Positions 6,898-15,813 are shown, numbered from the stretch's first letter. The stretch: 47,542 bases of DNA from a bacterium (GCA_024639335.1 JAHEIN010000003.1:1-47542), one strand, 5' to 3'. A program made the numbers and translations. The notes: generated by a model not told the origin, from the letters alone.

Positions 6898-7617
6898 TCA
6901 AACGGGGGTGCCGACCAGGGAGCCGATGTAGTAGGCGATCAGGCCGCCCACACTCGCGATGAGGAGGTTCTCGAGGCCGGAGAGGATCGGGTTGGTCCGG
7001 GTGACGGCCGTCTTGGCCACACCGACGGCGAACAGCCCGGCCGCGCTGAGGATCGACGCCCACACCAACCCGGTGTTTGCATCGGCGACGAAGGCGAAAG
7101 GCACCACCGAGGAGAGCGAGCCGGCGAAGAACAGCAGGGCGGAGAATGCCATCGCCAGTAGCGGTGATCGGCGCTCGGAATCGACCACGCCGAACTCGAG
7201 GGCCTTCATGGCGTTGAGGAGCGCCTCGTCGGAGCGGTCGAACGCCTCTACGACGCCGTCGAGATCGCTCTCGGCGATCCCCATCTCCTCGAACATGTCT
7301 CGCAGCTGGTTCAGCTCGGATCCCCGGTGATCCCGGATGTGTATCCGCTCGAGGGCGAGTTCGGAAGTGAGGACTTCCTCTTGGGACTTGGTTGCGAGGT
7401 ATTCGCCCGCTCCCATCGAGACCGCACCGGCCACCGCTCCCGCAACCGCCGTCAGGAACACCTGCCCGGTGGCCAGCCCGCCACCAACGACTCCGGCGAC
7501 GAGCAGGAACATCGAGACCAATCCGTCGTTCACCCCGAGGATCATGTCTCGCCAGTACTGCCGGGTGTGCCCTATGTGCTCGTCGTCCGGCCGTGTGCCT
7601 TGTACCTCAGCATCCAC
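6898..7617 (-). CDS. VIT1/CCC1-family iron or manganese transporter
   Basis: 239 residues, integral membrane protein of the VIT1/CCC1 (DUF125) family, which moves Fe2+ or Mn2+ out of the cytoplasm. Family marks: QYWRDMILGVNDGLVSMFLL at the start of TM1, GAVSMGAGEYLATKSQEEVL (TM2 end, metal-site Met/Glu region), a cytoplasmic Glu-rich helical stretch (DHRGSELNQLRDMFEEMGI), and three C-terminal helices ending AYYIGSLVG. The start is uncertain: GTG 7617 sits 7 bases after a TACACT box (7625-7630), matching the window's leaderless pattern; an upstream GTG at 7662 would add 15 residues unlike the family. Divergent from aroF. Confidence 0.85.
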   Translation of the reverse strand: MDAEVQGTRPDDEHIGHTRQYWRDMILGVNDGLVSMFLLVAGVVGGGLATGQVFLTAVAGAVAGAVSMGAGEYLATKSQEEVLTSELALERIHIRDHRGSELNQLRDMFEEMGIAESDLDGVVEAFDRSDEALLNAMKALEFGVVDSERRSPLLAMAFSALLFFAGSLSSVVPFAFVADANTGLVWASILSAAGLFAVGVAKTAVTRTNPILSGLENLLIASVGGLIAYYIGSLVGTPV

Positions 7618-7834
7618 CACCCGAAGTGTATGGGATCGAGCCGCAGCCGGAGCGAGACCCACTGGACAGGCGTGCGTAGCACTTCCATCGTCACGACGAG
7701 GCCCAGGGGCCGAGGAGTGACATCAAATGCGAGCCAGCATCCAGCGTGATTGCACCAGTCAGGCGGCGTTCGACCCCTGCGTCGGGGCATCGATCCGTTC
7801 GGCTCTAGGCTCTCGGCGGTCGAGAGGGACTTCG

Positions 7835-8851
7835 ATGATCATCGTGATGAAGCGAGGCGCAACGAGAGCCTCGATCGACGCCGTCGTCTCGAAGCTCGCA
7901 TCGATCGGCAGTGAAGGCCACGTATCCGAGGGCCAGTTCCGCACGGTGATCGGTGCTCTCGGCGACCGCTCGACGATCCATCAGGTGCCGTGGGAGGCCT
8001 TCGAAGGGGTACAACGGGCCGTCCCGGTCCTCGACAGCTTCAAGTTCGTGAGCCGAGAGTTCCAACCAGATGACTCGGTGATCGAGGTTCGTGGCATTCC
8101 GATCGGGCGAGCCGACGAGTTCGTGGTCGTGGCCGGACCTTGCGCCGTTGAATCACGCGATCAGCTGTTCCGGACCGCTGAGGCCGTCAGGCGCTCAGGC
8201 GCCCGGGTGCTGCGCGGCGATGCCTTCAAACCCAGAACGTCTCCGTACTCCTTTCAGGGGCTCGGAGAGGACGCGCTCCGGCTCCTCGACGAGGCTCGAT
8301 CTGCGTTCGACATGCCCTTCGTGGCCGAGGTGCTGGACCCGCGCCATGTCGCCCTCGTCTCCTCGTACGCCGACATCCTCAGGGTCGGAACGAGGAACAT
8401 GTCGAACTACACGCTTCTGCAGGAGGTGGGCAGGCAGCCGAAGCCGGTGCAATTGAAGAGGGGGCTCACCGCCACGATCAAGGAGTGGCTCAACGCTGCC
8501 GAGTACATCTTCAAGGAAGGCAACCACCAGGTGATCATGGTCGAGCGCGGGATCCGGACATTCGAGACCGCAGCCAGAAACACTCTGGACATCACTGCTG
8601 TCCCACTGCTCAAGCGCATGTCCCACCTCCCGGTGATGGTGGATCCCTCCCATGCCGGCGGCAGGCGGCACCTGGTCGCCCCGCTCGCACGAGCCGCCGC
8701 TGCGGTTGGAGCCGACGGGATGATGGTGGATGTGCACCCCGAGCCCGACGAGGCACAAGTCGATGGTGAGCAGGCACTGCTCCCCGAGGAGTTCGACGAA
8801 CTGATGCAGTCGGTGTCGGCGGTGGCTGCTGCTCTCGGGCGGTCGACATGA
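7835..8851 (+). CDS. aroF: 3-deoxy-7-phosphoheptulonate (DAHP) synthase, type I-beta
   Basis: 338 residues. Condenses phosphoenolpyruvate and erythrose 4-phosphate, the first step of the shikimate pathway. An N-terminal about 65-residue ferredoxin-like regulatory domain (MIIVMKRGATRASIDAVVSK) precedes the TIM barrel, as in the Thermotoga-type enzyme. Catalytic stretches: VVAGPCAVES, RGDAFKPRTSPYSFQGLG, GTRNMSNYTLL, KRGLTATIKEWLNAAEYI and VMVDPSHAGG. ATG 7835 has GAGAGGGA upstream and a TAGGCT box at 7806-7811. Its stop overlaps the tyrA start (ATGA), coupling the first aromatic step to tyrosine synthesis. A second DAHP synthase lies at 42220. Confidence 0.93.
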   Translation: MIIVMKRGATRASIDAVVSKLASIGSEGHVSEGQFRTVIGALGDRSTIHQVPWEAFEGVQRAVPVLDSFKFVSREFQPDDSVIEVRGIPIGRADEFVVVAGPCAVESRDQLFRTAEAVRRSGARVLRGDAFKPRTSPYSFQGLGEDALRLLDEARSAFDMPFVAEVLDPRHVALVSSYADILRVGTRNMSNYTLLQEVGRQPKPVQLKRGLTATIKEWLNAAEYIFKEGNHQVIMVERGIRTFETAARNTLDITAVPLLKRMSHLPVMVDPSHAGGRRHLVAPLARAAAAVGADGMMVDVHPEPDEAQVDGEQALLPEEFDELMQSVSAVAAALGRST

Positions 8852-9876
8852 CCGAGCGGGTGGCAGCGGTACTCGGGACCGGTCTCATCGGATCCTCCGT
8901 CGGTGTGGCACTCCGAGCCGAAGGGTTCTTCGTCGTTGCATGGGACGAGGATCCATCGCATCTCGATGGAGCAGAGGCGATCCGTGCCTTCGACCGCAGG
9001 GCCGCCTCTCGAGACCAAGCGATCGAAGACGCAGAACTGGTAGTGCTCGCCGTTCCGGCGGACGCCACCATGGCGATCCTCTCGGAGCTCGACACGTCGG
9101 CGCTCGTGATCGACGTGGCGGGGGTGAAGGCTCCGATCGCAGCCGCCGGTTCCCGGCTTCCACACTTCGTTCCTACCCACCCGATGGCAGGGGCAGAGAC
9201 GTCCGGACCGCAAGGGGCGTCCGGCTCGCTGTTCAGAGGCGCAACATGGGTCGTCGTGACCGATCACGCGACGGCCGAAGACATCTCAACCGTCGTCACG
9301 CTGGTCGAAGGCTTTGGTGCCGTGCCGGTCCAGATGACCGCCGACGAGCACGATCTCGCCGTTGCCCTCGCCAGCCATCTCCCGCATCTGACCGCCAGCG
9401 CGCTGGTGGACATCGTCGCAGCTCACCCGGACGCCTTGTCGGTCGCCGCAGGCGGCTTCCGTGACCTGACGCGCATCGCAGCGTCGAAGGCGCAATGGTG
9501 GCCGGAGGTCCTGATCGAGAATCGTCTGGCGATCATCCACGCCATAGAGGAGCTGTCGGGCCGACTCGCCACCATCGCCACCGAGCTCCGCAACGGCGAC
9601 CGTGATGCCATCACCCTGCGGCTGGATACCGCGGCCGACGTCAGGAGGTCGATGGCCGCACCGGTCGTCGGCGTTCGGCTTGTCCTCGAGGATCGCCCGG
9701 GCCAGATGGCGCTCGTGGGCGCAGCACTCTCCTCCTCGAGCGTCGATCTGCGAGATCTGCAACTCCGTCATGCCACTCACGGCGGCGGTGGTGTCCTCAC
9801 GTTGAGTGTCCGCCCCGACGAGGCCGACCGCCTCGCCGAAGCCCTCCGCCTGCAAGGCTTCTCGCTCCTCGATTGA
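8848..9876 (+). CDS. tyrA: Prephenate dehydrogenase with C-terminal ACT-like domain
   Basis: 342 residues. Oxidative decarboxylation of prephenate to 4-hydroxyphenylpyruvate in tyrosine synthesis, cytoplasmic. Seen: NAD-binding GTGLIGSSVGVALRAEG (about 10-26), VPTHPMAGAETSGP with the catalytic-region His, LASHLPHLTASAL, and GFRDLTRIAASKAQWW. Residues about 275-342 (VVGVRLVLEDRPGQMALVGA onward) look like an ACT domain, probably a tyrosine-feedback site. Start ATG 8848 overlaps the aroF stop by four bases. Confidence 0.93.
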   Translation: MTERVAAVLGTGLIGSSVGVALRAEGFFVVAWDEDPSHLDGAEAIRAFDRRAASRDQAIEDAELVVLAVPADATMAILSELDTSALVIDVAGVKAPIAAAGSRLPHFVPTHPMAGAETSGPQGASGSLFRGATWVVVTDHATAEDISTVVTLVEGFGAVPVQMTADEHDLAVALASHLPHLTASALVDIVAAHPDALSVAAGGFRDLTRIAASKAQWWPEVLIENRLAIIHAIEELSGRLATIATELRNGDRDAITLRLDTAADVRRSMAAPVVGVRLVLEDRPGQMALVGAALSSSSVDLRDLQLRHATHGGGGVLTLSVRPDEADRLAEALRLQGFSLLD

Positions 9877-10107
9877 CCGGCCTGGCGGCATCACGCTGGA
9901 TGCTCGCTCGCCGGCGCTCTCATTGCGCAGGATGTCGATGCTCGGCCTGGGGGCCTTGCACGCAGGATGTGCTTCGCACGCTCTCAGCTTCACGCTTGAG
10001 TCGTTTCTCGAGGAGTCATGACGGGGTTGCTCCTCCGCGATTCGCCGTTGCGCTTAGAGGGTGGGGCGGCCGGAGGCCATCGGGCGTTCGGGAGGCCGCC
10101 AGGCCGA
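9877..10107. repeat. Intergenic region with GGCCTGG repeats in both orientations
   Basis: The 301-base gap 9877-10177 between convergent tyrA and the amidohydrolase gene holds forward copies CCGGCCTGGCGGCATC (9877-9892) and TCGGCCTGGGGGCCTT (9942-9957) and an inverted copy GAGGCCGCCAGGCCGA (10092-10107). The last is an exact reverse complement of 5342-5357. A short direct repeat CGCAGGATGT occurs at 9927-9936 and 9961-9970. I see no gene or clear T-run terminator. Confidence 0.55.
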
Positions 10108-10177
10108 TACGAACATCAAGCGGCGACGCGCAGCGAGCCTCCGGCTCGAGAACCGGGGGGATCGCCTGGCAGACGCG

Positions 10178-11359
10178 CTAAGTAGTCCTGAGAAGGGCGT
10201 CGAGGGAGGCGATGGCGGTTCGCACGCCGACTTCCAGCGAATCCTCGTCGAGTCGAAAGGTGGCGGAATGGAGGTCGGTGCTGGCATCGTTTTCAGCGCA
10301 GCCCAGCCTCACCAAGGTGCCCGGGGCGAGCTCCACGTAGCGGGCGAAGTCCTCGGCCCCCATGCTGACGTGCGTGTCTGTGACGGCTCTCGGTCCCAGC
10401 AACGCCGACACCGCCGAAGAGACGACGGCGGTCACAACAGGATCGTTCACGACCGGAGGAAGGCCTCGCTGGTAGTGGACGATCCAGCTGGCACCGAATG
10501 GCGCGACGATCTCGCCCACGAGCTTGTCTACGAGCGAGGGGACCGACTCCCACAAATCCCGATCCGCAGTCCGAACGGTCCCGGAGAGCTCGACCATCGT
10601 TGGAATGACGTTGTCGGCCGAGCCACCATGCACCTTGCCGAACGTCATGACGAGCGGCGAGCGGGCATCGACCTTCCGCTGGAGGAACCCCGGCAGGTTG
10701 CTGATGACATGGCCCGCCGCACCGATGAGATCGACGGTCTTGTGTGGGCGCGCCGTGTGCCCACCAGGGCCCTCGAGCGTGACGAAGAACCGATCGGCCG
10801 AGCTCGTGATGGCACCTGCCCGGAATCCCAGTCGGCCGGCCCGCAATGCCGGATCGACGTGGAACGCCATGATCGAGGCGACCCCATCCATCACCCCGTC
10901 CTTCAACATCTCATAGGCGCCTCCCGGAAAAGCTTCCTCAGCGGGTTGGAACAACACGCGGACCCTCCCGGGCAGGTTCAGGCGGGAGGCGGCCATCGCC
11001 ACGCCTACTCCGATCGCCGTGTGGGCGTCGTGGCCGCAGGCATGCATCAACCCGGGGACCTTGGATGCGAATGCGAGCTCCTGCGGTTCGGCGATCGGCA
11101 GCGCGTCGATGTCGCATCGGAACGCCACGATCGGACCGACGGTGCCGACATCCACGGTGAGGCCGGTCCGAGGGGTGCGCGGCTTGGGAGAGAGTCCGTC
11201 GGAGCGAAGGCGATCAACGACGAGTTCGGTGGTGTTGAATTCCTCGTGAGCCAACTCGGGATGCATGTGGATCGCTCGCCGGACGTCGACGACCGCTGGC
11301 AGTACCTCCGAGACGACGCGATCGATCGCTGATCGGGAGATGCTCTCGGCCTGGCTCAT
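10178..11359 (-). CDS. M20D-family amidohydrolase
   Basis: 393 residues. Metal-dependent amidohydrolase of the M20D group (hippurate, N-acyl amino acid or indole-acetyl amino acid hydrolase-like). Metal ligands and signatures: RRAIHMHPELAHEEFNTT, AFRCDIDALPI, GLMHACGHDAHTAIGVG, VLFQPAEEAFPGGAYEML, FHVDPALRAG and MGAEDFARY. The substrate cannot be told from sequence. ATG 11359 is chosen over an upstream in-frame start because TAGCAT (11368-11373) lies 8 bases before it, giving a near-leaderless start; this promoter is back-to-back with that of nadE. Confidence 0.9.
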   Translation of the reverse strand: MSQAESISRSAIDRVVSEVLPAVVDVRRAIHMHPELAHEEFNTTELVVDRLRSDGLSPKPRTPRTGLTVDVGTVGPIVAFRCDIDALPIAEPQELAFASKVPGLMHACGHDAHTAIGVGVAMAASRLNLPGRVRVLFQPAEEAFPGGAYEMLKDGVMDGVASIMAFHVDPALRAGRLGFRAGAITSSADRFFVTLEGPGGHTARPHKTVDLIGAAGHVISNLPGFLQRKVDARSPLVMTFGKVHGGSADNVIPTMVELSGTVRTADRDLWESVPSLVDKLVGEIVAPFGASWIVHYQRGLPPVVNDPVVTAVVSSAVSALLGPRAVTDTHVSMGAEDFARYVELAPGTLVRLGCAENDASTDLHSATFRLDEDSLEVGVRTAIASLDALLRTT

Positions 11360-11367
11360 AGGCGCCG

Positions 11368-11408
11368 ATGCTACCCGCCGCACCCGTGGGGACACAGGGC
11401 GGTAGCCT
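11368..11408. promoter_or_regulatory. Divergent -10 boxes for the amidohydrolase gene and nadE
   Basis: Minus-strand TAGCAT at 11368-11373 is 8 bases from ATG 11359. Plus-strand TAGCCT at 11403-11408 is 7 bases from ATG 11416. The -35 elements are not obvious. Confidence 0.5.
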
Positions 11409-11415
11409 TGCGCCC

Positions 11416-13065
11416 ATGTCGCTGCGAGTGGCCGGAGCCCAGCTCAATCTGACCGTCGGGGACCTCGAGGGCAACGAGGCGCGTATCGTCGAAGCCATGG
11501 ACTGGGCGCAAGGCGAAGGCGCCGACGTGCTCCTCCTCCCCGAGCTGGCGGTCACCGGCTATCCACCCGAGGATCTGGTGATCCGCCCGTCGTTCGTCGA
11601 TGACAACATCGCCGTCGTTCGTCGCCTTGCCCGCCGATCGGGCGAGATGACGACCCTGATCGGGTTTGTGGACCATGCCTCTCCAGGCGAGCGGGCAGCC
11701 GCCGATGCGATCGACCGCCGGGTAGCCAATGCCGTCGCAGTGATTGGCGGCGGAGAGATCCAGGGCATCTATCACAAGGTCCTGCTCCCGAACTACGGGG
11801 TGTTCGACGAGGACCGCTACTTCTCGGCCGGCCTCGATTCCGACAAGGTGTTCGAAGTAGCGGGTCATACCGTCGGGGTGTCCATCTGCGAAGACATCTG
11901 GATCCCCGATGGGCCACCCCGGGCCCAGGCGGTTGCGGGTGCCGGAATCATCCTGAACGTCAACGCTTCTCCGTTCCATCGCGGCAAGGCGCGAGACCGT
12001 GAGGAGATGCTCTCGGCGCGCGCCCGGGCATTTCAGGTACCGGTCGTGTACTTGAACCTGGTCGGCGGCCAGGACGAACTCGTCTTCGACGGGGCCAGTG
12101 TCGTCATCGACCCAGAGGGGACGGTCCTCCATCGGTCGCCACAGTTCACGGAGGATCTGTTCGCCCTCGACGTGCCGGTCGGTGCCAGCCCTGGGGTCGT
12201 GGGGAACGTCGCATCGTTGCTGGATCCGACCGAGGAGATCTACCGGGCACTCGTGACCGGATTGAGCGACTACTGCCGGAAGAATGGATTCGGCGATGTG
12301 GTTATCGGCCTGTCCGGAGGGATCGATTCGGCGTTGACGGCTGCGATCGCCGCCGATGCGCTGGGTGGCGGGAACGTCTGGGGCATCTCGATGCCGTCCC
12401 GCTACTCCTCGGAGGGCTCGGTGGCCGACTCGAAGGATCTCGCCGCCAACTTCGGGCTTCGATTCGACGTGATACCGATGGACGAGATCTTCGCTTCCTA
12501 CCTGGCCGCCCTGGACCCCGTGTTCGAAGGCACGGAGATGGGGGTTGCCGAGGAGAACATCCAGTCCCGGATCCGGGGCGCCCTGCTCATGGCCATATCG
12601 AACAAGCACGGCCCGATGGTCGTCGCCACGGGCAACAAGAGTGAGATGGCCGCCGGGTACGCAACGCTCTACGGCGACATGGCAGGTGGCTATTCCGTGC
12701 TGAAGGACGTGTTCAAGACCGTCGTGTTCGACCTGGCGCGATGGCGCAACCGGGACGGAGAGATGATCCCCCAGAACACCATCGACAAGCCGCCGTCTGC
12801 AGAGCTGCGACCCGACCAGAAGGACTCCGACTCCCTGCCCGAGTACGGGTTGCTCGACGCCATCTTGGAGCGTTATATCGAAGACGACATGGGACCCGAT
12901 GAGATCATCGCCGAGGGCTTCGATCCCGAGATCGTCCGGTGGACCGCCCGGCTGGTCGATCGGAACGAGTACAAGCGCCGTCAGGCCGCACCCGGCGTCA
13001 AGATCACGACGAAGGCGTTCGGGCGAGATCGCAGGCTTCCCATCACCAACCACTACCGACCGTGA
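11416..13065 (+). CDS. nadE: Glutamine-dependent NAD+ synthetase
   Basis: 549 residues. Converts deamido-NAD to NAD using glutamine. The N-terminal nitrilase-fold glutaminase domain (about 1-265) contains Glu in LLLPELAVTGYPPEDL, Lys in IYHKVLLPNYGVFDE and Cys in VGVSICEDIWIPDG. The C-terminal synthetase domain has the ATP loop GLSGGIDSALTAAIAADALG (about 302-321), VVATGNKSEMAAGYATLYGD and IDKPPSAELRPDQKDSDSLP. Length is normal for the bacterial two-domain form. The start follows a TAGCCT box by 7 bases. The stop overlaps the next gene (GTGA). Confidence 0.95.
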   Translation: MSLRVAGAQLNLTVGDLEGNEARIVEAMDWAQGEGADVLLLPELAVTGYPPEDLVIRPSFVDDNIAVVRRLARRSGEMTTLIGFVDHASPGERAAADAIDRRVANAVAVIGGGEIQGIYHKVLLPNYGVFDEDRYFSAGLDSDKVFEVAGHTVGVSICEDIWIPDGPPRAQAVAGAGIILNVNASPFHRGKARDREEMLSARARAFQVPVVYLNLVGGQDELVFDGASVVIDPEGTVLHRSPQFTEDLFALDVPVGASPGVVGNVASLLDPTEEIYRALVTGLSDYCRKNGFGDVVIGLSGGIDSALTAAIAADALGGGNVWGISMPSRYSSEGSVADSKDLAANFGLRFDVIPMDEIFASYLAALDPVFEGTEMGVAEENIQSRIRGALLMAISNKHGPMVVATGNKSEMAAGYATLYGDMAGGYSVLKDVFKTVVFDLARWRNRDGEMIPQNTIDKPPSAELRPDQKDSDSLPEYGLLDAILERYIEDDMGPDEIIAEGFDPEIVRWTARLVDRNEYKRRQAAPGVKITTKAFGRDRRLPITNHYRP

Positions 13066-13856
13066 TCCTGGTCGACGGCGAGGCGAGCGGCTGTGTGCCG
13101 GCGACGGACTCGACAGTGCTTCGGGGCGATGGAGTCTTCGAAGCCCTCCGCACGAGCGACGGAGTCCCATTCGCCCTCGAGGAGCATCTCGATCGTCTGG
13201 AGCGCAGCGCCCACGCCATGGCACTCTCACTCGTCGACCGCGAGCGTCTTCGGAGCTGGGTGGGGCAGGCCGCTGAGCCGCACGGGGACGCCATGGTGCG
13301 GATCCTGGTCACCAGAGGCGACGACGTCTCGAACGGGCGCACGATCGTGCTGTCGCTGCCGTTGCCCGAAGTACCCGATCCCTTCACCATCCTGCCGCAC
13401 CGTGCTCCGTGGCATCCGGCCGGTCGCCCCTGGGAGTTGGCAGGTGTCAAGACGCTTTCGTATGCGCCGAATGTGGCCGCATCGCGCGTCGCGGAGCAGG
13501 CCGGATACTCCGACGCACTGCTGATCTCCGACGACGACACCATTCTCGAAGGGCCGACCTTCTGTATCGGATGGCTCGTCGAAGGGCGATTCGAGACCCC
13601 TTCACTCGATCTCGGCGTCCTCGCATCGATCACGCGGGCGCAGGCGATCGAGTTGACGCGATCCTTGGGGGTGGGGGTCGTGGAAGGCCGCTTCCACCTC
13701 GACCGTCTCGAGTCGGCGACCGACGTGATCGCAATGTCGACCGTCAAGCAGGTGACCCAGGTCCGGCGGTGCGGTGGCCTCGAGCCCGAGACCACCGACT
13801 TCACCGATCGTCTTCGCCGAGCCTTCGAAGCCTTGGCCAACGGATCAACGAGCTGA
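13062..13856 (+). CDS. Class IV aminotransferase / aminodeoxychorismate lyase-like (PabC family)
   Basis: 264 residues, PLP-dependent fold-type IV enzyme. Features: an early RGDGVFEALRTSDGVPFALE, EHLDRLERSA (substrate side), VKTLSYAPNVAASRVAEQAG, where Lys is a candidate PLP-binding residue in the position typical of the family, SDALLISDDDTILEGPTFCI and SITRAQAIELTRSLG. It could be 4-amino-4-deoxychorismate lyase (folate), a D-amino-acid or a branched-chain aminotransferase; motifs do not separate them. GTG start overlaps the nadE stop. A small AGCCGC/GCGGCT stem follows the stop. The 231-base gap to 14088 shows nothing else. Confidence 0.8.
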   Translation: MILVDGEASGCVPATDSTVLRGDGVFEALRTSDGVPFALEEHLDRLERSAHAMALSLVDRERLRSWVGQAAEPHGDAMVRILVTRGDDVSNGRTIVLSLPLPEVPDPFTILPHRAPWHPAGRPWELAGVKTLSYAPNVAASRVAEQAGYSDALLISDDDTILEGPTFCIGWLVEGRFETPSLDLGVLASITRAQAIELTRSLGVGVVEGRFHLDRLESATDVIAMSTVKQVTQVRRCGGLEPETTDFTDRLRRAFEALANGSTS

Positions 13857-14087
13857 CAGCCGCCTCGCGGCTCGGTGTTGAGACTCGCCACGCCGGGCAC
13901 ATCACCGCCGGCTGTCGAGTGGCCGTGGACCGGGCCGAAGATATTGCCGCTGTACCGAAACCAACGAGCCACCGAGTGACTTTCGGAACTTTCCCAGCAG
14001 GCGCTCAGAAGGACATGATGACCGCATGCCGGACTGCGCACCAAGTGTGTCGCAAGGCCGAACGTAGTCGAGGGAAGGGACAGTGAG

Positions 14088-14477
14088 ATGGCGGACGTGC
14101 TCAATCCGCGTACGTACAGAATCGTCATGGAAGGCATCGCCGAGAACTTCTATCACCACCCGCATCTCCGGGCATTCATCGAGACCGACTCGGACAGCCC
14201 GACGGTGATGCTGACCACGAACCACGTATCCGAAGCCCAGAAGGTCGACTTCTGGAACGCCTCTGGGGGCAATCGGGTCGACGATGGCCGTACTGGCATT
14301 CTGGTCTACATGCGTTGGTCGGAAACCCCGAGGATGGGGGACTCCGTGACCGTCACAGTGTGGCAAGCAGGGGCCAACAGCTACGGCCGAGCCGAGCCAC
14401 TTCCGGAGGAGGGATTCGACCCCGCCGATCCGACGGCGGTGCTCGAGGAGGGATTCGTGGCGTTGCAGATGGGGTGA
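14088..14477 (+). CDS. Hypothetical protein, 129 aa
   Basis: Not recognised. 129 residues, soluble, no signal peptide or membrane segment, acidic, with one Trp-rich stretch (DFWNASGGNRVDD; GILVYMRWSETPRMGDSVTV) suggesting a small beta-rich domain. ATG 14088 has AAGGGA upstream. It is monocistronic and followed by a 160-base gap before a convergent gene. Codon use looks like its neighbours, so it is probably real. Confidence 0.6.
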   Translation: MADVLNPRTYRIVMEGIAENFYHHPHLRAFIETDSDSPTVMLTTNHVSEAQKVDFWNASGGNRVDDGRTGILVYMRWSETPRMGDSVTVTVWQAGANSYGRAEPLPEEGFDPADPTAVLEEGFVALQMG

Positions 14478-14637
14478 TTTGAAACGACAGCCGAGGGCGA
14501 CGGCGATCTCCTCGTCGAGATGAGCTGGTTGACCCGCCGACCGAATTGCCCGTACCGGCCTTCGACTGTCGATGGGTTTCGCTGCAGAGCATCGAGCGCT
14601 CGGTCTTCGGCCTCGAGTAGTCGGCTGACGCCCCTCT

Positions 14638-15000
14638 TCAGTCCCCGAAGATGTTCTCGATGACGGTTCTCACGATGGCGATGATGATCGCTCCCAGGAA
14701 CGTCGACCAGAAGAATCCATCGGAGCCGAGACCGAGTCCGAGCCGCTCGGGTTCGGACAGCCACACCACGATCTGCAGCATCAGTGCGTTGATCACCAGT
14801 GTGAACAGGCCGAGAGTGATCAGGATCACGGGGAAGCTCAGAAGCTTGATGATGGGCCGCACGAACAGGTTGACACCGAAGATCAGCACCGAGACCAACA
14901 GCAGTCCGCCGAAGCCCCCTTCGAACTCCAATCCGTCGAGCAGCCACGTCGCCGCATAGAGGCCCGCGGCGGTTGCGCCGATCTTGATGATGTTGTTCAT
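14638..15000 (-). CDS. Phage-holin-superfamily / YvlD-like membrane protein
   Basis: 120 residues with four predicted membrane helices: IIKIGATAAGLYAATWLL, LLLVSVLIFGVNLFVRPIIK, VILITLGLFTLVINALMLQI and FFWSTFLGAIIIAIVRTVIE. The VNLFVRPIIKLLSFPV plus TLGLFTLVINALML pattern is that of the YvlD/'phage holin family' membrane proteins, common in actinobacteria and not phage lysis proteins. The function is unknown; some relatives belong to envelope-stress regulons. ATG 15000 is preceded by GAGGAGAAGC, which decides the start. Confidence 0.8.
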   Translation of the reverse strand: MNNIIKIGATAAGLYAATWLLDGLEFEGGFGGLLLVSVLIFGVNLFVRPIIKLLSFPVILITLGLFTLVINALMLQIVVWLSEPERLGLGLGSDGFFWSTFLGAIIIAIVRTVIENIFGD

Positions 15001-15135
15001 GCTTCTCCTCGCCTCTCGCATTCCTCAACCTATCAGGGACCGATCGCGCCACGCTGACTTCCGATGACCTGAGACTCTTCTCAATCGCAACGTGTCGAGG
15101 TCCTATGGGAACTGAAGGTGAGACGAGGAGGACCG

Positions 15136-15795
15136 ATGGGTGGCGACACCAAACTGCCGATCCTGGATCTGCGCGGAAAGATGATCACGACATTCATAGC
15201 GTTCGAGGTCGCAGCCGAGCTCGATTCGGCCGAAGTCGGGGCTCGGCTCGAGTTCTTCACCGACGACCACATCGCCATCGACAGCGATCTCCGCGCCTGG
15301 GCGGCATCGAACGGGCACCGGATCATCGAATCCGAGCCGATCTACGAAGGCCGAAGGTTCACCGTCGAGAAGGGGAGCAGCCCAGTCGGCGGACGGTCGA
15401 TGGCGCTTGTGATCTCGACCGACGGCCTCGAGGAGTTGTTGTCGCCCCTTGGCTTCGCGCTTGCCGCCGCGCTCGAAGGGATGCCCGTCGACATCTACTT
15501 CCAGGGCCCCGGGGTACATGTCCTCCGGCGCGGATTCCGGCCGAAGTTGAGCGGATGGTGGCGTCGACCATTCAGCGCGTTCGCCGCCAGCGGTATGGCT
15601 GCGTCGGGGCACATCGCCGCGCAAGAGAAGCTCCGCCAGCTCGTGTCGCTCGGCGCCAATCTGTTCGTGTGTGCGCCATCGCTCGACCGGTTCGGTGTGT
15701 CTGTCGATGAAATCATCTTCGAGGACGTCCCCCAGGTCGAGTACCTGTCCTTCATGGCGGCGATGAAGGACGCCGACGTGCACATCTATGTCTGA
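15136..15795 (+). CDS. TusA-like / DsrE2-like fusion protein
   Basis: 219 residues. Residues about 1-70 resemble a TusA/SirA sulfur-carrier domain (LDLRGKMITTFIAFEVAAEL; LEFFTDDHIAIDSDLRAWA), but the catalytic Cys of the usual CPxP motif is absent (PILDLRG instead). Residues about 85-219 resemble DsrE2-type proteins (VISTDGLEELLSPLGFALAA; MPVDIYFQGPGVHVLRRG) and keep the conserved Cys in LGANLFVCAPSLDRFGV. Such fusions act in sulfur relay or persulfide handling; with one Cys lost, this one may be regulatory. ATG 15136 has AGGAGG 5 bases upstream. No sulfur genes adjoin it. Confidence 0.7.
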   Translation: MGGDTKLPILDLRGKMITTFIAFEVAAELDSAEVGARLEFFTDDHIAIDSDLRAWAASNGHRIIESEPIYEGRRFTVEKGSSPVGGRSMALVISTDGLEELLSPLGFALAAALEGMPVDIYFQGPGVHVLRRGFRPKLSGWWRRPFSAFAASGMAASGHIAAQEKLRQLVSLGANLFVCAPSLDRFGVSVDEIIFEDVPQVEYLSFMAAMKDADVHIYV

Positions 15796-15813
15796 ACCTC
15801 GGGCTCGCACCTG

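Noticed and set aside
6481-7161. Plus-strand frame across the repeat region and the VIT1 gene
   Set aside because: Composition is that of antisense and intergenic DNA; crosses the inverted repeat and has no motifs.
10061-11332. 423-codon plus-strand frame opposite the amidohydrolase gene
   Set aside because: Antisense to a clear M20 enzyme; runs through the intergenic repeats.
11371-13230. Long minus-strand open frame (619 codons) opposite nadE
   Set aside because: Shadow frame of a strongly recognised gene in high-GC DNA; low-complexity composition and no family motifs.
14638-15000. Prophage remnant suggested by the phage-holin family name
   Set aside because: The YvlD-like family is a chromosomal membrane protein group; no other phage genes nearby.
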